Counted from the first letter of the stretch, positions 8,268 to 17,297 are shown. The stretch is 56,061 bases of DNA from Bacillota bacterium (GCA_030536355.1 JAUNQD010000009.1:1-56061); one strand, 5' to 3'. Translations and numbers: made by a program. The notes: generated by a model from the sequence alone, not told the origin.

Positions 8268-8873
8268 ATGTTTGTTATCGCAGGTCTCGGCAATCCCGGT
8301 AAAAAATACGAGAATACCCGCCACAATATGGGCTTTCTCGTTATCGATAAACTGGCCGAGAAAAACGATATAAAAGTAAATAAGATCAAACATAAATCAC
8401 TGGTCGGAGATGGATTTATCTCCGGCCAGAAAACTCTTTTGGTGAAACCGCAGACATATATGAACCTCAGCGGTGAAGCCATAAGAGAAATCGTTGATTA
8501 CTATGATATCGCAATGGAAGATCTCATCGTGATCTACGATGACTTTGATGTGGAACTGGGATATATCAGGATAAGAAAAAAGGGCAGCTCCGGCAGCCAC
8601 AACGGAATGAAGAATATCATACAGCATATCCATTCTCAGGATTTCCCAAGAGTTCGCATCGGCATAGGAAACAGAGGCAAGTCTGACTGGAAGGATTTCG
8701 TTCTCGGCAGGATGGGAAGTGATGAGAAGAAAGCCATAGAAGATGCTGTAGAAAAAGCCGCTGATGCCATCATGTGCATCCTTGAAAAGGGCATAGATAA
8801 GGCCATGAATGAGTATAATATAAAGGCAAAACCTGCCGGAAAGGAAGAAAGTGACCAGCAGGGGAATGATTAA
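8268..8873 (+). CDS. pth: Peptidyl-tRNA hydrolase
   Basis: Releases tRNA from prematurely dropped peptidyl-tRNA. The 201-residue product has the N-terminal signature IAGLGNPGKKYENTRHNMGF with Asn 8 and His 19 in the active site, then KPQTYMNLSG and VIYDDFDVELG, and ends in a charged tail. Its 3' end overlaps the start of mfd, so the two are translationally coupled. Confidence 0.97.
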   Translation: MFVIAGLGNPGKKYENTRHNMGFLVIDKLAEKNDIKVNKIKHKSLVGDGFISGQKTLLVKPQTYMNLSGEAIREIVDYYDIAMEDLIVIYDDFDVELGYIRIRKKGSSGSHNGMKNIIQHIHSQDFPRVRIGIGNRGKSDWKDFVLGRMGSDEKKAIEDAVEKAADAIMCILEKGIDKAMNEYNIKAKPAGKEESDQQGND

Positions 8874-11800
8874 TATAACAGGTGCTTCAGAAGGAAGAAT
8901 AGCACCGATAATAGCTGAGATCATTAAGGAAAAAAAGGGTCAGAGCCTCATTGTAGTTTCAACTTTTAACAGGGCGAAGCGATTGGCTTGTGACCTTTCT
9001 TTTTTTGATGCCCGAAACATATATATTTTGCCGGCGGACGAAGAGTCCATGATCCAGTACGATGCAAAGAGCAATGAAGAGCTTCTCCAGAGGATGAAGG
9101 TGCTCAAAGCCGTTACGCGGGGAGAAGAGTGTATAGTGATAGCTCCTGTAACAGGAGCTATCAAAAAGCTTCCGCCAAAAGAAATATTCGAAGAGAACGT
9201 ACTGGAACTGCAGCGCGGCAGCGACATAGACATTGAAGATGTCAAAGTGCGACTTTCCTTCATGGGATATGAAAGAGTTGCCATGATAGAAAGCCGCGGA
9301 GAGTACAGCCTCAGGGGCGGCATTTTGGACATCTTCACACCCGATTCAGATATGCCTTACAGAGTGGAACTGTTCGATACTGAGATAGATTCCATAAGGA
9401 CATTCGATACAGATACCCAGAGATCTGCGGAAGAATTGAAGAGTATAACTGTGTGTCAGTGCAGTCAGCTGATCAAGGACTCCGAAATTTTCGAAAAGGC
9501 AAAGAACAACATAAATGATGCCTACATCAAAGCCATCAAAAAGATGGAAAAGAAAGAAGGCAGCAGTGAAACAGTACACAACTTGAAGCAGCGAAGAGAG
9601 CAGCTTACAGATTATATAGATAATATGATGAACCTTCAGTATATGGAGAAGTTCATCAACTACTTTTATGATGAGACTATGTATATCTGGGACTACATGC
9701 AGGAGCCTAGTATATTCATAGACGATCCTGCCAGGATCCTGGAGACACTTGAAGCTTTTGAGAAGGAAAGGGCAGACGACATTGCCGCTATACTTGAAGC
9801 GGGAAGAGGGATAGGCGAAGATTTCAAAGCCATGTCCGGTCAGAAAGATTATTTTCTTCTTTATGAAAAGAAAGGATATATCTTCACACCATTCGCTTCA
9901 ACCATCAAAAATGCTCCGTTCCTTACCCAGCTAATAACCGTAAACTGCAGGCAGACTCCTGTATATAACGGCAGGATGGATCTGCTCAAAGGGGATCTGC
10001 ATAGTTATATCAGACGAGCGTTCGATGTGACTATCGTATGCAGTGGAAGTGAGCGCATGAAGAACATGGAAGAATTTCTCATGCGTGAGGGCTTCATAGG
10101 GAAGGTGAAGCTGAAGGAAGGGACTCTCACCGCCGGCATGGAATTCACAGATAAGAAAGTATGCTATATCTGGGAAGGAGATGTATTCGGAGGAAGCAGG
10201 AAATCCAGAAGGAAGAGAAAGAAGACACGAGGCGAGCAGATAAAAAGCTTCGCAGATGTGCAGACCGGTGATTATGTAGTTCATGAAAGTCACGGTATCG
10301 GTAAATTCACCGGCATAGAACAGCTTGTCGTACAGGGTGTGAAGAAAGATTACCTGAAGGTAAAATATGCGGGAGAAGATTCTCTGTATATACCTGTTGA
10401 TCAGCTGGGCATGCTGCAGAAATACGTTGGCGGTGACGGTATCGCACCTCGTCTCAACAAGCTTTCAGGCAGTGAGTGGAAGCAGACGAAGGCCAAGGCC
10501 AAAGCAGCCATAACAGATATGGCGGATGAACTGATCAGGATGTCAGCCATCAGAATGAGAGAAAAAGGTTATGCCTTCTCTGAAGATACAGTATGGCAGA
10601 AAGAATTCGAAGAAACATTCCCGTATACAGAAACAGACGATCAGCTCCGCTGTGTTGAAGAAATAAAGAAGGACATGGAACGCGATGTTCCGATGGACAG
10701 ACTCCTGTGCGGAGATGTAGGCTTCGGCAAGACGGAAGTCGCGGCAAGGGCATTGTTCAAATGTGTATCTGACGGTAAACAGGCAGCAGTGCTGGTGCCT
10801 ACCACACTACTTGCAAATCAGCATTATTACACACTTAAGGACCGTTTCGAGAAATTCCCGTTCAAGGTGGAGATGCTCTCCAGATTCAGAAGTGCCAAAC
10901 AGCAGAAACAGATACTGGAAGGGCTGGAAAAGGGCAGTGTGGACCTTATCATAGCGACTCACAGACTCCTAAGTAAGGATATAGAATTCAAGGACCTGGG
11001 GCTCCTTGTCATAGACGAAGAACAGCGCTTTGGAGTAAAACATAAAGAAAAACTGAAGCAATTAAAAGAAAATGTAGACGTTCTTACACTCTCGGCAACG
11101 CCGATACCCCGAACTTTGCATATGTCTCTATCCGGGATAAAGGATATGAGTACCCTTGAAGAGCCGCCTGAAGACAGATATCCTGTTCAGACTTATGTTA
11201 TGGAGCAGGACGATTTCGTGATACGAGATGCCATCGAGAAAGAGCTGGCTCGCGGCGGACAGGTGTATGTGCTTTATAACAGGGTAGAATCCATCGAACG
11301 CGTGGCATCGGATATAGAGAGACTGGTGCCGGAGGCGAATGTAGTTGTCGGACATGGGAAGATGGCTTCAAACAAGCTGGAAGAGATCATCGTAGATTTC
11401 TCAGAAGGTGAATACAACGTGTTCGTGTCCACTACCATCATAGAGTCGGGAATGGATATACCTAATGTCAACACCATGATAGTTCTGGACGCCGATAAAT
11501 TCGGATTAGCACAGCTTTATCAGCTTCGTGGACGTGTGGGTCGTTCGGATCGAATGGCCTACGCATATCTGATGTATAAGAGGGATAAGGTGCTTTCTGA
11601 AATAGCTGAGAAGAGGCTCAAGGCCATCCGAGAATTCACGGAATTCGGCTCCGGATTCAAGATAGCTATGAAAGATCTGGAACTTCGAGGAGCCGGGAAC
11701 CTGCTCGGAACGGAGCAGTCAGGCCATATGCTCAGCATAGGCTATGAGCTTTACTGTAAAATGCTCGAAGAAGCTGTCGGAGAACTGAACGGCATAGAGA

Positions 11801-12264
11801 AGCTGCCCGAACCTGATGAGACAGCATTCAGTCTGCCGATACCGGCCATAATCCCGGTCAGATATATAGAGAATGAAGTGCTGCGTCTGCAGATGTATAA
11901 GAAGATCGCCATGATCGAAAACGATGAAGACGAAGCTGAAATCGTAGACGAACTTATCGACAGGTTCGGTGATATCCCGCGCGATACCATGAACCTTATC
12001 AAGATATCAAAAATCAGGGCAATGGCAGGCAAGCTGGGAGTGACAGAGATACTCCAGCAGGGATATAAGGTGATATTCAATCTGTGGGAAAATGTCAAGC
12101 TTTCGCAGGAAACTATGGCTGGACTTATAGGCGAATACGGTGAAAGGATGATGATAAACGGAGGTAAGGAGCCGTACATCAGACTTACTGTAGGTAAGGA
12201 AGATCCGCTTACGGCTATAGAGAGATTCCTGCAGATAGCTGTAGCAGGTCGTAAGCTGAATTAA
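8851..12264 (+). CDS. mfd: Transcription-repair coupling factor
   Basis: Mfd removes RNA polymerase stalled at lesions and recruits UvrA. The 1137 residues show the UvrB-like N-terminal module, the CarD-like RNA polymerase-interaction domain (about 466-530, TGDYVVHESHGIGKF), and helicase loop GDVGFGKT (621-628). They continue with the DEEQ box (722-725), ATPIPRTLH, the GRVGRSDR motif and the C-terminal regulatory domain. GTG 8851 has AAGGA at a suitable distance and is preferred; ATG 8866 is the alternative. Overlap with pth is conserved Bacillus-like synteny. Confidence 0.97.
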   Translation: MTSRGMINITGASEGRIAPIIAEIIKEKKGQSLIVVSTFNRAKRLACDLSFFDARNIYILPADEESMIQYDAKSNEELLQRMKVLKAVTRGEECIVIAPVTGAIKKLPPKEIFEENVLELQRGSDIDIEDVKVRLSFMGYERVAMIESRGEYSLRGGILDIFTPDSDMPYRVELFDTEIDSIRTFDTDTQRSAEELKSITVCQCSQLIKDSEIFEKAKNNINDAYIKAIKKMEKKEGSSETVHNLKQRREQLTDYIDNMMNLQYMEKFINYFYDETMYIWDYMQEPSIFIDDPARILETLEAFEKERADDIAAILEAGRGIGEDFKAMSGQKDYFLLYEKKGYIFTPFASTIKNAPFLTQLITVNCRQTPVYNGRMDLLKGDLHSYIRRAFDVTIVCSGSERMKNMEEFLMREGFIGKVKLKEGTLTAGMEFTDKKVCYIWEGDVFGGSRKSRRKRKKTRGEQIKSFADVQTGDYVVHESHGIGKFTGIEQLVVQGVKKDYLKVKYAGEDSLYIPVDQLGMLQKYVGGDGIAPRLNKLSGSEWKQTKAKAKAAITDMADELIRMSAIRMREKGYAFSEDTVWQKEFEETFPYTETDDQLRCVEEIKKDMERDVPMDRLLCGDVGFGKTEVAARALFKCVSDGKQAAVLVPTTLLANQHYYTLKDRFEKFPFKVEMLSRFRSAKQQKQILEGLEKGSVDLIIATHRLLSKDIEFKDLGLLVIDEEQRFGVKHKEKLKQLKENVDVLTLSATPIPRTLHMSLSGIKDMSTLEEPPEDRYPVQTYVMEQDDFVIRDAIEKELARGGQVYVLYNRVESIERVASDIERLVPEANVVVGHGKMASNKLEEIIVDFSEGEYNVFVSTTIIESGMDIPNVNTMIVLDADKFGLAQLYQLRGRVGRSDRMAYAYLMYKRDKVLSEIAEKRLKAIREFTEFGSGFKIAMKDLELRGAGNLLGTEQSGHMLSIGYELYCKMLEEAVGELNGIEKLPEPDETAFSLPIPAIIPVRYIENEVLRLQMYKKIAMIENDEDEAEIVDELIDRFGDIPRDTMNLIKISKIRAMAGKLGVTEILQQGYKVIFNLWENVKLSQETMAGLIGEYGERMMINGGKEPYIRLTVGKEDPLTAIERFLQIAVAGRKLN

Positions 12265-12299
12265 GTAGCATCGACTCAATTGAGAGAAAGGAATGCGAG

Positions 12300-13052
12300 A
12301 TGATAAATATAGTAATAACTGCCCCTAGAGGCAATATGGATAAGCTTATAGTAGAAGCTGCCGCAAAGCGCACGGATATCAAGATCGTAGGCGGTGTAGG
12401 TGCGCCCGGAAGAGATTATATCGGTAAAGATATCGGAATAGTTGCAGGTCTCGGATATGAGGTGGGCGCGCTCGTATATGATGATATCGATGACATCATA
12501 GATCAGTGTGATCTGGTAGTTGACTTCTCAAGAGTCGAGCTTTCAATGGAAGTACTGGACGCATGCATCGCACATAATAAGGCGCTCATCTGCGGAACTA
12601 CAGGATTCAGTGAAGAACAGACAGCAGCATTGCTTGCAGCGAGAGATAAGATCCCTATGATGAAGGCTGCCAACACATCTTATGTAGTGAATGTGATGAG
12701 AAAACTTCTCGGTGAAGCTGCTGCCATGCTGGGGGATAAATGCAAGATCGAGATCATCGAGATGCACAGCGAAACTAAGATTGATGCGCCTAGCGGAACA
12801 GCTAAGGAATTTGCCGAAGAAATGGCAGAAGCTGCGCCTGACAAGGAATATGACGATATAGCATTCCATTCGATCCGTGCCGGCAACACACCTAGTACTC
12901 ATCGAATCATTTTCGGATGCATGGGCGAAAAGATGGAGATCTCCCATGATGCATACGACTGGAGATGCTACGCTGAAGGCGCCTGCGATGCTGTTGAGTT
13001 CATGGCAGGAAAAGGAGCGGGACTGTATAGTATGGAAGACGTGATACTGTAG
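12300..13052 (+). CDS. dapB: 4-hydroxy-tetrahydrodipicolinate reductase, divergent
   Basis: Acts in lysine, meso-diaminopimelate and spore dipicolinate synthesis. The 250-residue product aligns with DapB throughout: CGTTGFSEEQ, AANTSYVVNVM, the catalytic block EMHSETKIDAPSGTA (His and Lys kept, second His replaced by Ser) and a GLYSMEDVI end. The N-terminal nucleotide loop, usually GAxGRMG, reads TAPRGNMD, so most glycines are lost. Cofactor binding may differ. No other dap gene is adjacent; mfd precedes it and a terminator follows. Confidence 0.88.
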   Translation: MINIVITAPRGNMDKLIVEAAAKRTDIKIVGGVGAPGRDYIGKDIGIVAGLGYEVGALVYDDIDDIIDQCDLVVDFSRVELSMEVLDACIAHNKALICGTTGFSEEQTAALLAARDKIPMMKAANTSYVVNVMRKLLGEAAAMLGDKCKIEIIEMHSETKIDAPSGTAKEFAEEMAEAAPDKEYDDIAFHSIRAGNTPSTHRIIFGCMGEKMEISHDAYDWRCYAEGACDAVEFMAGKGAGLYSMEDVIL

Positions 13053-13142
13053 CATACAATAATACATTGCCAAGGAGTATTAGCATCATCACTACTAGGT
13101 CCTCCTCGCAGGCAATCATATAAACTTACTCAAGAAGAATAG
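13053..13142 (+). other. 3' untranslated stretch with a nested inverted repeat
   Basis: After dapB there is no convincing gene. ATTGCC (13066-13071) pairs with GGCAAT (13111-13116), and inside it AGGAG (13073-13077) pairs with CTCCT (13102-13106). No T-run follows, so it is not a terminator by itself. It may be a structured 3' UTR or a small RNA; function unknown. Confidence 0.35.
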
Positions 13143-13200
13143 AACCTCAGGAAAACTCGCCTATATGGCTCAAACAGTTCCTGAGGTTTTTCTATTCTTT
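13143..13200 (+). terminator. dapB terminator with branched loop
   Basis: The 11-bp stem AACCTCAGGAA/TTCCTGAGGTT (13143-13153 with 13178-13188) continues into a T-run. The loop holds a small inner hairpin GCC-TATAT-GGC. GAATAG (13137-13142) and CTATTC (13192-13197) could extend the structure. A GTGCG-GAAA-CGCAC hairpin at 13232-13245 lies nearer the end of the convergent permease gene. Confidence 0.8.
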
Positions 13201-13264
13201 ATTCTCGTTTCGTTTATGATTGTTTCTGCTCGTGCGGAAACGCACTGCTGATACTAATACTTCT

Positions 13265-14626
13265 TTACAGGAATACATATTTCAGTACAAACAGTACCGC
13301 CAAGATGTACATTAATGGTGCTACGTTCTTAGCTTTACCTGTCACTGTATTGAGCACTACATAAGCGATAACTCCGAAGCAGATACCTTCTGAGATGCTG
13401 TAGAACAGCGGCATTGCCAGGATGCAGAGGTATGCAGGGATAGTTTCTGACAGGTTTTCTGCTGTGAATTTCAGCTCAGTGATGGATTCGAACATCAGGA
13501 ATCCTACCAGGATGAGAGCCGGAGCAGTAGCAAATGATGGTATAGCAGTGAATATTGGTGAGAACAGTGTGGCCAGCAGGAACAGCACACCTGTTGTCAG
13601 AGCTGTCAATCCTGTTCTTCCGCCTGCAGCAACACCTGCGGATGATTCTACGAAAGTAGTTGTTGTTGAAGTTCCCAGAATAGCTCCGGCAGTAGTTGCT
13701 ACAGCATCTGACATGAGAGCAGGTTTTATTCTAGGAAGTCTTCCGTTTTCATCCAGCATTCCAGCCTTAGTACTTACACCAATCAGTGTTCCGAGCGTAT
13801 CGAATAAGTCAACGAACAGGAAAGAGAACACTATAACGATGAAGTTGAATATGCCTGCAGCATCGATATCGACTGTGAAACATTGACCGAATGTTTCTCC
13901 CAGTGCTGAGAAGTCTGCGCTTACTATTCCTGAAGGGAAGAGGCTGTAAAAACCTGCTTCAGGGTTTGGTACATAGAGGCCGATGATCTGGCAGATCATA
14001 CCCATAAGCCATGTGATGATGATACCGATAAGGATGGACCCCGGTACATTCTTGATGTACAGAACTGCCATGATAAGGAGTCCTATGATAGCCAGGAGTG
14101 CACAGATACCTGCAGTGCTGAAGTTTTCTGTGAAATTAGTGATGGTAACAAGTGTAGAGGAATCTACAGCAAGACCTGCGTTCTGAAGTCCGATGAATGC
14201 GATGAATAGACCGATACCTACAGATACTGCTCTTTTCAGAGGAAGAGGGATAGCGTTGAAAATAGCTTCACGAACATTAGTAGCTGACAGCAATATGAAG
14301 ATCAGACCTTCGATAAATACTGCGAAGAGTGCTGTCTGCCATGAAATTCCCTGTCCGAGGACTACTGTATAAGCCAGATATGCATTAAGTCCCATGCCTG
14401 CACTAAGTGCAAAAGGCAGATTAGCATAAAGTGCCATTATAGTAGTTCCGATGAATGATGCTAATGCAGTCGCCAGCAATACTGCAGTCGTATCCATTCC
14501 GGCATCTCCGAGGATGCTTGGATTTACAGCCAAGATGTATGCCATAGTCATGAATGTAGTGACACCGGCAGCGATTTCTGTCTTGACTGTAGTGTTGTTT
14601 TCTTTGAGTTTAAAAAACTTTTCCAC
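13265..14626 (-). CDS. NCS2/AzgA-type purine permease
   Basis: A 453-residue membrane protein with 12-14 hydrophobic segments. It starts FFKLKENNTTVKTEIAAGVTTFMTMAYIL, characteristic of the AzgA/PbuG branch that imports adenine, guanine or hypoxanthine. Further family blocks are SAGMGLNAYLAY, LFDTLGTLIGV and GTSTTTTFVESSAGVAAGGRTGLTAL. The exact substrate cannot be read. The start is GTG with CAGGAGA upstream. No purine riboswitch is visible in the leader; PurR control is possible but no PurBox was recognised. Confidence 0.92.
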   Translation of the reverse strand: MEKFFKLKENNTTVKTEIAAGVTTFMTMAYILAVNPSILGDAGMDTTAVLLATALASFIGTTIMALYANLPFALSAGMGLNAYLAYTVVLGQGISWQTALFAVFIEGLIFILLSATNVREAIFNAIPLPLKRAVSVGIGLFIAFIGLQNAGLAVDSSTLVTITNFTENFSTAGICALLAIIGLLIMAVLYIKNVPGSILIGIIITWLMGMICQIIGLYVPNPEAGFYSLFPSGIVSADFSALGETFGQCFTVDIDAAGIFNFIVIVFSFLFVDLFDTLGTLIGVSTKAGMLDENGRLPRIKPALMSDAVATTAGAILGTSTTTTFVESSAGVAAGGRTGLTALTTGVLFLLATLFSPIFTAIPSFATAPALILVGFLMFESITELKFTAENLSETIPAYLCILAMPLFYSISEGICFGVIAYVVLNTVTGKAKNVAPLMYILAVLFVLKYVFL

Positions 14627-14668
14627 TTCTAAATCTCCTGTTTTTAATGATTGTTAACATACCTGCCT

Positions 14669-14697
14669 ATTTTAACATTGTTTAGCCCGCATAACAA
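14669..14697 (-). promoter_or_regulatory. Purine permease promoter
   Basis: On the minus strand, TTGTTA and TAAAAT are 17 nt apart, with TGT before the -10 (extended -10). It is about 45 nt from the GTG start. Confidence 0.7.
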
Positions 14698-14737
14698 GGA
14701 AACAACGAAGAGAAAATAAAAATTATATTTCCATATA

Positions 14738-14766
14738 TTGACAGCAAAGATAATAAATGGTAAAAT
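14738..14766 (+). promoter_or_regulatory. Promoter of the four-gene surface operon
   Basis: TTGACA and TAAAAT are separated by 17 nt, with TGG directly before the -10. It is close to consensus, implying strong vegetative expression. Confidence 0.8.
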
Positions 14767-14808
14767 AATCCAAAAGTTAAAATACATAATTTGAAAGGGG
14801 TATTAATT

Positions 14809-15315
14809 ATGGAAAAGAAAAAGATGAAAAAGTTATTACTTACTGCCGGATGTACAGCTGCTTTATTGGTCAGCAGCACTGCCATGTGTTTTGCAGACGA
14901 GGCAACTACACCTGTACATGTAAACCTGGCATCAACAGCTGTAGACTTCGAAATCACTGAAAAGATCGATATGGTAGGCAGTGCCAATTCTACTGATTTA
15001 ACGGTTGATTCTATGGAAGTAACAAACTTAAGTCAGATCGGTGTGCTGAATATCGATAGTATTGAAGTTGATGCTGAAGACTCATGGGAAGTCGTTTCAA
15101 TGACTACAGATTTTTCTAAACTTGCAGCTGACTCCAATAAGTTTGGTCTTATGGCAGATTCCGAACATGATATGACTGCAGCTTATACGGGTGCCGGAAC
15201 AGTAGATCCCGGTGCAACTGATACGACTACTTTTACCGGTAAAACAGGAATGGTGAAGTCAAGTGTCTCAGATAAAAAGGTCGCAGACATGATAGTCACT
15301 GTTTCATATAAGTAA
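14809..15315 (+). CDS. Secreted beta-rich protein A of surface operon
   Basis: I do not recognise a named family. The 168-residue product has a clear signal peptide (Lys-rich start, hydrophobic core, likely cleavage after CFA before DEATT). A single beta-rich domain of about 125 residues follows, rich in Thr, Ser, Asp and Val, with no Cys after the signal. That domain is paralogous to the first half of the third operon gene: shared blocks include F-ITEK, EVTN, W-VV, DFSKLAADSNKFG and KTGMV. AAAGGGG lies 8 nt before the ATG; an upstream TTG (14791) is too close to it. Likely an exported surface subunit; function inferred only from context. Confidence 0.8.
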   Translation: MEKKKMKKLLLTAGCTAALLVSSTAMCFADEATTPVHVNLASTAVDFEITEKIDMVGSANSTDLTVDSMEVTNLSQIGVLNIDSIEVDAEDSWEVVSMTTDFSKLAADSNKFGLMADSEHDMTAAYTGAGTVDPGATDTTTFTGKTGMVKSSVSDKKVADMIVTVSYK

Positions 15316-15320
15316 GGTGT

Positions 15321-15779
15321 ATGGAAATGGGAAACGTGAAAAAAGCTCAGAGTGTAATCATCGTTGTCCTTGCTGTATTGCTATGTATCAGTGCTGCTGC
15401 TGTAATATATATGGCAGCAGCAAAAGACAAAACAGCAGTTGTTGTTAAAACAGACGAATCTTTGGAAAATCCCGATGAAACAGGAAAAGTAAGAGTAAAG
15501 ATGAATACATATATCGATATCTATGAAGATACGATGCAGGAAATCGATTTTTACAACTTGAACCATAACAGACTGCTTAAGCTTAAAATAACAGTTGATG
15601 GTGATGATATTTATGAAAGTGATTATATAAAAGAGGGTGAAGTGTTGGAAGCAGATCTTGCAGATATGCCCATGCTTGCAAAAGGAGAACATGCGGCATT
15701 GGCAGAAATCTATTCATACACTTTGGACAAAGAACCGGTCGGCCAGAGAAATGTGGAAATCACACTGAATCAATTATAA
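15321..15779 (+). CDS. Membrane-anchored surface operon protein B
   Basis: The 152-residue product has an N-terminal membrane anchor (about residues 10-35) and a roughly 115-residue extracellular domain. The pattern (DFYNLNHNRLLKLKITVDGDDIYESDYIKEGEVLEADL, read as separate strands) looks like a single beta sandwich. Similar small anchored proteins accompany secreted beta-sandwich proteins in other Clostridia, as I recall, but no function is assigned. It starts 5 nt after gene A. ATG 15327 is an alternative start with better spacing from AAGG. Confidence 0.72.
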   Translation: MEMGNVKKAQSVIIVVLAVLLCISAAAVIYMAAAKDKTAVVVKTDESLENPDETGKVRVKMNTYIDIYEDTMQEIDFYNLNHNRLLKLKITVDGDDIYESDYIKEGEVLEADLADMPMLAKGEHAALAEIYSYTLDKEPVGQRNVEITLNQL

Positions 15780-15793
15780 GACGAGGGACAGCC

Positions 15794-16750
15794 ATGAGCA
15801 TAGATGAAAGAAGAATACGAAGTTTATTGGTGGCTGTAACAGCGTTTATAATAGTCTGCAGGTTGTTTTATGGATGTGTTCAAGTGTCTGCGATCGACTC
15901 GTCCTCGATAATTGAGTTCGATATTACTGAGAAAGTAGAGCTTACAGGAGATGGGACAAGCTGTGACTTGATGGTTTCTCCGTCGACTATAGAAATAACC
16001 AATACGTGCAATAGAATAATAGGAGTAGATAGTGTTACGGCATCAGCTGTCAATGGGTGGCAGCTGGTTGACTCCGAGTGTGACTTTAACAAGATGGCTG
16101 CGGACAGTAAAAAAATCGGAATAATAGCAAATGGGACATTTGACCTGAAGGAAAAATACTGTCCTCAAATTGAGGTGTCATCCGGAGACCATACAGAAAT
16201 ATTGATCTCGGCGAAAACCGGCGTTGTGACCGGAGCAGTTGAAAACGAAGTGGCTGCCAATATAGTTGTTACACTGGAAGATAAGGGAAAGGATCCCAAC
16301 ACGGTTGTTACATATAAATATCCATCTGTGGATTTTGCAAAAACCAGAGAGACATACGACCATTCCTATTACGGAATCGGGATAACAAGGGGTATAGAAG
16401 GTGCTGACAGCATCAAGCTCGTGTTCAGCAAGGAAATGACGATCTATGCTTTTGGAGATGATCATTCAATAATCATATTTGACAAGTATGACAATATGCC
16501 GTACGACTCTGACATGATATGTACAGAATTCATTGTGAAGGGCGATACAGCAACGGTAATAGCGGATTTGTTGAACCCGGGAGGAATAGTTACGGAGTCA
16601 GATATATTAAAACTAGATATATTCGATTTTGTAGTGACTTTTATACCACTTGATGAAAATGGCGATGAAATCATACTTACGGAAGGTGCTGCTGTATACG
16701 ATGAAGACATGAACATCGTTCCTCTGGAAGAAGGTGATAGAGGTGCATAA
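15794..16750 (+). CDS. Secreted two-domain protein C of surface operon
   Basis: 318 residues with an N-terminal signal or anchor (hydrophobic 11-30, possible cleavage after VSA at 33). The first domain (about 38-157) is paralogous to protein A: FDITEKVEL, SDLMV-like strand, EITN, GWQLV, DFNKMAADSKKIG and AKTGVV. A second beta-rich domain (about 160-318), acidic and without recognised motifs, is unique. There is no C-terminal membrane segment or sorting signal, so retention at the surface would need a partner. GAGGGA precedes the ATG; the 3' end overlaps gene D. Confidence 0.77.
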   Translation: MSIDERRIRSLLVAVTAFIIVCRLFYGCVQVSAIDSSSIIEFDITEKVELTGDGTSCDLMVSPSTIEITNTCNRIIGVDSVTASAVNGWQLVDSECDFNKMAADSKKIGIIANGTFDLKEKYCPQIEVSSGDHTEILISAKTGVVTGAVENEVAANIVVTLEDKGKDPNTVVTYKYPSVDFAKTRETYDHSYYGIGITRGIEGADSIKLVFSKEMTIYAFGDDHSIIIFDKYDNMPYDSDMICTEFIVKGDTATVIADLLNPGGIVTESDILKLDIFDFVVTFIPLDENGDEIILTEGAAVYDEDMNIVPLEEGDRGA

Positions 16751-17018
16751 GGCTATCATAATATCTATTGCACTAATGATATCGGTCATGGTTGCAGGTG
16801 TTGCCGGATGCCGACAGGCATATGCAGATGAAGGAAAATCACCTATCACATTGACCAAAGAAGTGACTGCGTACATCGATCAAACGGAAGAAGAAAGACC
16901 GATTCCGGACACAGGAGACAAAGGGCCTGTAACCATTGTATTCTGTGCAGTTGTATTGACAGGAGGTGTTGGCATGATAACTGTAAGAACAACCGTCGGA
17001 AAGCACAAAAACTCTTGA
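16743..17018 (+). CDS. Small cell-wall-sorted protein D of surface operon
   Basis: 91 residues: signal peptide (to AYA|DE, residue 28), a short extracellular stretch of about 24 residues, IPDTG at 54-58, a hydrophobic segment (63-81) and a basic tail RTTVGKHK. This is the layout of a sortase substrate with an LPxTG-like motif. VAGC at 20-23 would also fit a lipobox, so lipoprotein processing is an alternative. GTG 16743 follows GAAGGTGA; GTG 16734 is also possible. With so short an exposed part, it could be an anchor for proteins A or C rather than a functional domain itself. Confidence 0.7.
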   Translation: MHKAIIISIALMISVMVAGVAGCRQAYADEGKSPITLTKEVTAYIDQTEEERPIPDTGDKGPVTIVFCAVVLTGGVGMITVRTTVGKHKNS

Positions 17019-17043
17019 CTTTCGGGTGTCTGCAATATAGAAT
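17015..17043 (+). promoter_or_regulatory. ileS promoter
   Basis: TTGACT and TAGAAT are 17 nt apart. The -35 hexamer overlaps the stop codon of the upstream surface operon gene (TGA at 17016-17018). Confidence 0.75.
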
Positions 17044-17049
17044 AACAAG

Positions 17050-17297
17050 GTACGAAATTTAATATTTTGCTGTGGCGAAGACAGTAGCCCCGCGTAATAT
17101 CCTTACAGAGAGATGTTCATGTGCTGAGAGGACATCGGTGAGGCGGTAAGTGAAAATCACTTGGCGATCCGGAAGACATAAATCAAGAGCCGGAAACACA
17201 GCGACACTTTTAGAGAGACGGGATGATGGTCCCGTAACTAGGGTGGTACCGCGGTCAATGATCGTCCCTAACTATGCAGTTGGGGGCTTTTCTTTTT
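17050..17297 (+). promoter_or_regulatory. T-box riboswitch of ileS
   Basis: The T-box sequence AGGGTGGTACCGCG is at 17240-17253. Stem I is closed by GCTGTG/CACAGC (17069-17074 with 17197-17202) and contains an AGTA motif and AGAGAG. A candidate specifier is ATC (17182-17184), an Ile codon, though the specifier loop was not folded rigorously. The terminator is a 10-bp stem (17264-17273 with 17278-17287, two G-T pairs) plus TTTTCTTTTT. Uncharged tRNA-Ile would stabilise the antiterminator and switch ileS on. The leader also blocks readthrough from the surface operon. Confidence 0.94.

Noticed and set aside
13232..13245. Hairpin GTGCG-GAAA-CGCAC as terminator of the permease gene
   Set aside because: No T-run follows on either strand.
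14627..14790. Purine riboswitch upstream of the purine permease
   Set aside because: The leader on the minus strand lacks the conserved three-way-junction core; it is a short promoter-plus-ribosome-site leader.
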